The notes beneath the pieces are model-generated. The model did not search any database, was not told the DNA's origin, and saw nothing but the letters and a program-made list of their open reading frames with translations. The position numbers and the translations under genes are program-made. Shown here one piece after another: positions 5,560-8,109 of a stretch of 8,109 bases of DNA. This DNA is from Candidatus Nitrosymbiomonas sp. (GTDB lineage Bacteria; Sysuimicrobiota; Sysuimicrobiia; Sysuimicrobiales; Humicultoraceae). Location: the NCBI GenBank assembly GCA_020724185.1, contig DYHL01000002.1:26347-34455 (forward strand), read 5' to 3'. The number at the start of each line of letters is the position of its first letter. The first letter of the stretch is position 1.

Positions 5560-7911
5560 TCAGCGTCCCTGCTGGTCGGCAACCGGATCCGTCACGGTCA
5601 CGGTCCGTGAGGCCCGCGACCCGCTCAATCCGACTGCCGTTACGGTAATCACGTACTGCGTGCCGGGCGCCCGGTAAGACGGCCGGAACTCGTAGGCGAA
5701 TCGGCCCGCGGCGCCGGACTGCATCGAGACCTCCGCCGCCCTGGCGCCTCCACCCGCACCCTCGGCGGTCACCACGATCGTCACCATGGCGCCGGGTGCC
5801 GTGGAACCCTCGATGGTGAAGGGCGGCGCCAGCAGCGCGCCATCGGCCGGCGCGGACACGGCGAGCGGGGTGGGCTCCGTACCTCCACCGACCGAACCGC
5901 CGCCGGTGAGATCGTACCGCGTGGGCGCCGTGGCGCGGGTAAACACCTCGCGCCGGGGGTGAGGACAGGCAGGCGTCGCCAGTTGCCAGGTTCCTGCGCA
6001 GACGGTTGTTACGACCACGCCCTCAGGAGGCGTCCAGTCGGTGGGCGGGTGAGTGGAAGTGGCCTCCCGCATGAACGCGGCCCAGATCTCTGCCGGCACC
6101 ATGCCGCCGACCACCCTGCGCATCGGCGTGTTGTCGTCGTTGCCCACCCACACGGTGGTCGCGAGGTGCGGGGTGTAACCCACAAACCAGGCGTTGCGGT
6201 AGTCGTCGGTCGTCCCGGTCTTGCCCGCGGCCGGGCGGCCAATCGCGGCGGCCACGCCGGTCCCGCGCTCGATCACGCCCTTGAGAATGTCGGTCATCAC
6301 GTAGGCGACCTCAGGCGAGAGGCCCACCTGCCGCCGACTCCGGTGCTCTTCCAGCACCTTGCCGCGGGAATCGGTGATCCTCAGAATGGCCAGCGGCTGC
6401 GCGCGCAGGCCGCCGCTGGCCAGCGTGGCAGCCGCGGTCGTCATTTCCAACGGGGTTACGTCGGCCGATCCCAGCGCCAGGGACAGGTGCGGCTGCAACG
6501 GGCTCTCGATCCCCATTGCCCGTGCGGCCTCGATGACCCGCTCCGGGCCCAGCTCAACGAGCATGCGCGCGGCAGGCACGTTTATCGAGCGCTCGAGCGC
6601 GCGCCGCAGCGTTACGGGCCCGGAATACTTGCCATCGTAGTTCTTGGGGCTCCAGTCCGGAGCGCCGCGGATCTTGTACGTGATCGGCTCGTCTTCGAGG
6701 ACGCGCGTGGGCGGCACCCCCTGCGAGACGGCCGCAGAATAGACGAAGATCTTGAACGCCGATCCGGGCTGGCGGCGTGCCTGCCAGGCGCGGTTGAACT
6801 GGCTGGATGCGAAGTCGACCCCGCCGATCATGGCACGGATCGCGCCGGTCTGGGGATCCACGGCCACCAGCGCTGCCTGGCCGACGTTCAGCTTGCGGCG
6901 CGCCGCGGTGGCGATCCCTGCGCGCACCGCCTTCTCGGCCGCCGCCTGCATCTTGGGATCCAGCGTGGTGTGCACCTGAAGCCCTCCGCTGTAGACTAAG
7001 TCCTCGCCGTAGGTTTCGAGCAGGCGCGCCAGGATCATTGAGACGAAGTAGGGCGCGCGCATGCCAACCAGGCCGGCGTTGGACGGCGGGGCCAGCGCGA
7101 TTTTGGCGTTGCGCGCCGCGGCGGCCTCCTGCGTGCTGACGTAGCCCAGGGCCGCCATGCGCGAGAGCACGAGCGCCTGCTGCGAGCGGGCCAGGGCTAG
7201 GTTGCGGTGCGGCGAGTAGATCGAGGGCGCGCGGATCACTCCGGCCAGCATCGCGGCCTCGGGCAGCGTCACGTCCCTCACCGGCTTGCCGAAGTAGACG
7301 CGGGCGGCCATCTCGACGCCGTAGGCGCCGTGCCCAAAGTAGCACTGGTTCAAGTAGCGCTCGAGAATCTCTTCCTTGGTGAGCCGGCGCTCGATCTCGA
7401 GGGCCAGCAGGGCCTCAGCCACCTTGCGGCTGAGCGCCTTCTCCTGCGAGAGGAAGAGCATGCGCGCGAGCTGCTGGGTGATCGTGCTGCCGCCCTCCAC
7501 CAGCTCGCCTTCGCGGAGGTTGCGCCACAGAGCGCGCGCGATCCCCCGCGGGTCCACGCCCCTGTGGTTGTAGAACCGTTCGTCCTCGATGGCGAGCACG
7601 GCTTGCCGCATCACGGGTGGGATCTCGGTCAGCGGCACAAGCTGCCGGTTCTCGCGGAAGAGCGAGGCGATCAGCTCGCCGTCCTGGCCGTAGATCCGGG
7701 TGGCCTGGCTGGGCGGATTGTAGAGCCGCGAGACGTCGTGGATCTGGCGTCCCACGGCGACCGCCACCCCCAGTGCCACGCCGCCGCCGATCAGCAGCAC
7801 GAGGCCCAGCAGCACCAGCAGCAGGAGGATGCCCTTCCAGGAAGACCTGCGGGACCTGGGGCGCCCCGCGCGGGTGCGGGAGGGGTCGGGGATCGGACGC
7901 CTGGATGCCAT
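5560..7911 (-). CDS. Class A penicillin-binding protein (PBP1A-type) with C-terminal Ig-like domain
   Basis: This bifunctional peptidoglycan synthase polymerises lipid II (GT51) and crosslinks stem peptides (transpeptidase) at the outer membrane face. In its 783 residues I see a basic cytoplasmic tail (1-26) and one membrane anchor (about 27-53). The GT51 domain has AIEDERFYNHRGVDPRGIARA (107-127, catalytic Glu109), EGGSTITQQLAR (139-150) and LNQCYFGHGAYG (187-198). The transpeptidase has SxxK at Ser384-Lys387 (PGSAFK), SxN at Ser442-Asn444 and KTGT at 564-567. A C-terminal stretch with two cysteines (638, 649) in a CAGTWQLATPACP pattern is typical of many PBP1A tails. A Gly-rich linker (669-677) leads to a beta-rich Ig-like domain (about 682-776). 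The ATG at 7911 has only a poor Shine-Dalgarno, but family alignment of the N-terminal tail does not demand another start. It is the first gene of the minus-strand run. Confidence 0.96.
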   Translation of the reverse strand: MASRRPIPDPSRTRAGRPRSRRSSWKGILLLLVLLGLVLLIGGGVALGVAVAVGRQIHDVSRLYNPPSQATRIYGQDGELIASLFRENRQLVPLTEIPPVMRQAVLAIEDERFYNHRGVDPRGIARALWRNLREGELVEGGSTITQQLARMLFLSQEKALSRKVAEALLALEIERRLTKEEILERYLNQCYFGHGAYGVEMAARVYFGKPVRDVTLPEAAMLAGVIRAPSIYSPHRNLALARSQQALVLSRMAALGYVSTQEAAAARNAKIALAPPSNAGLVGMRAPYFVSMILARLLETYGEDLVYSGGLQVHTTLDPKMQAAAEKAVRAGIATAARRKLNVGQAALVAVDPQTGAIRAMIGGVDFASSQFNRAWQARRQPGSAFKIFVYSAAVSQGVPPTRVLEDEPITYKIRGAPDWSPKNYDGKYSGPVTLRRALERSINVPAARMLVELGPERVIEAARAMGIESPLQPHLSLALGSADVTPLEMTTAAATLASGGLRAQPLAILRITDSRGKVLEEHRSRRQVGLSPEVAYVMTDILKGVIERGTGVAAAIGRPAAGKTGTTDDYRNAWFVGYTPHLATTVWVGNDDNTPMRRVVGGMVPAEIWAAFMREATSTHPPTDWTPPEGVVVTTVCAGTWQLATPACPHPRREVFTRATAPTRYDLTGGGSVGGGTEPTPLAVSAPADGALLAPPFTIEGSTAPGAMVTIVVTAEGAGGGARAAEVSMQSGAAGRFAYEFRPSYRAPGTQYVITVTAVGLSGSRASRTVTVTDPVADQQGR

Positions 7912-7942
7912 GGTTGATTGGCCCGGCGCGGAGACCGGATCC

Positions 7943-7960
7943 GTAATATTGTATCATAAA
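7943..7960. promoter_or_regulatory. AT-rich island, probable promoter core in the divergent spacer
   Basis: About 17 consecutive bases are nearly all A/T within otherwise GC-rich DNA, between two divergently oriented genes. On the minus strand it contains overlapping -10-like hexamers TATGAT (7953-7958) and TACAAT (7948-7953, 5 of 6 to consensus), about 40 nt from the PBP start. On the plus strand it has TAATAT and TATCAT, roughly 55-65 nt before the hemerythrin-like gene. I find no good -35 hexamer at 16-18 nt in either direction. The -10 assignment is therefore tentative, and an extended or alternative sigma promoter is possible. Confidence 0.4.
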
Positions 7961-8002
7961 GGTCAGCGCGGCCCGGCCTGCCGGAGTATGCTATGGACAA
8001 TC

Positions 8003-8010
8003 GGAGGAGA
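8003..8010 (+). promoter_or_regulatory. Ribosome binding site of the hemerythrin-like gene
   Basis: GGAGGAGA lies 3 nt before the ATG at 8014, so the core GGAGG is 6 nt away. This strong Shine-Dalgarno decides the start of the plus-strand gene. Confidence 0.75.
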
Positions 8011-8013
8011 CCG

Positions 8014-8109
8014 ATGAAAGCCACCAGCACCCTCATGGAAGAGCACCGCATCATCGAGGGCGTCCTCGATTCCCTGGATGCGGCTTCATCCAAGATCGCA
8101 TCAGGACAG
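8014..8109 (+). CDS. Hemerythrin-like (HHE cation-binding) domain protein, first 32 codons, cut by window edge
   Basis: From the ATG at 8014 the frame is open to the right edge and reads MKATSTLMEEHRIIEGVLDSLD, then a short Ala/Ser-rich segment. The pattern TLMEEHRxIExVLDxLE is the first helix of hemerythrin/HHE domains, in which the His and following Glu are metal ligands (here His11 and Glu15). Such proteins bind a non-heme di-iron centre and are linked to oxygen, nitric oxide or iron handling. Only one helix is visible, so neither the remaining ligands nor any extra domain can be confirmed. It is transcribed divergently from the PBP-ruv-queA run and probably has its own promoter in the 102-bp spacer. 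Confidence 0.75.
   Translation, partial: MKATSTLMEEHRIIEGVLDSLDAASSKIASGQ

Noticed and set aside
5959..6999. Plus-strand open frame of 346 codons antisense to the PBP gene
   Set aside because: It mirrors a clear PBP1A on the other strand, is Arg/Gly/His-rich with no recognisable domain, and is the kind of long shadow frame expected in GC-rich DNA.
7779..7834. CAG/CTG-rich low-complexity tract as a repeat element
   Set aside because: It encodes the Leu-rich membrane anchor of the PBP in a GC-biased genome; it is codon bias, not a repeat.
7207..7917. Plus-strand open frame of 236 codons antisense to the PBP N-terminal half
   Set aside because: It is the complement of the GT51 domain, with no ribosome binding site or recognisable motif.

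Overview
This window is a housekeeping stretch of a high-GC bacterial chromosome. Almost everything runs on the minus strand, so genes are read from high to low coordinates. In order of transcription they are: a class A penicillin-binding protein (PBP1A type), yebC, ruvC, ruvA, ruvB, a SpoIID/LytB-family protein, queA, a leader region with two tiny ORFs, and the start of a Glu/Leu/Phe/Val-family dehydrogenase that runs off the left edge. At the right edge, divergent on the plus strand, the first 32 codons of a hemerythrin-like (HHE) protein are visible.

From 7911 down to 471 the seven genes are packed as one probable transcription unit. The PBP-yebC gap is 16 nt and the yebC-ruvC gap is 1 nt. 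The next four junctions are stop/start overlaps: GTGA, ATGA, ATGA and TGATG. The content joins cell-wall assembly (PBP1A, SpoIID), Holliday-junction processing (RuvABC), translation (YebC) and tRNA queuosine modification (QueA). The order yebC-ruvCAB-spoIID-queA resembles arrangements known from Bacillota-type genomes. High GC and a planctomycete-like RuvA variant instead suggest a deep-branching, probably uncultured lineage. I cannot name the organism from this sequence.

Between queA and the dehydrogenase (171-470) lies the least explained part. It holds a 9-codon ORF and a 26-codon ORF, each with a purine-rich Shine-Dalgarno sequence. They are joined by an ATGA overlap and followed 11 nt later by the dehydrogenase start. 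Two inverted repeats lie upstream. This could be a leader-peptide or translational-coupling arrangement controlling the dehydrogenase. The 102-bp divergent spacer at 7912-8013 holds a conspicuous AT-rich island, a likely promoter core.

I see no mobile element, CRISPR array, tRNA, rRNA or defence system. The best candidates for something undescribed are the tandem micro-ORFs before the dehydrogenase and the RuvA that lacks the usual acidic-pin residues. The remaining content is conventional.
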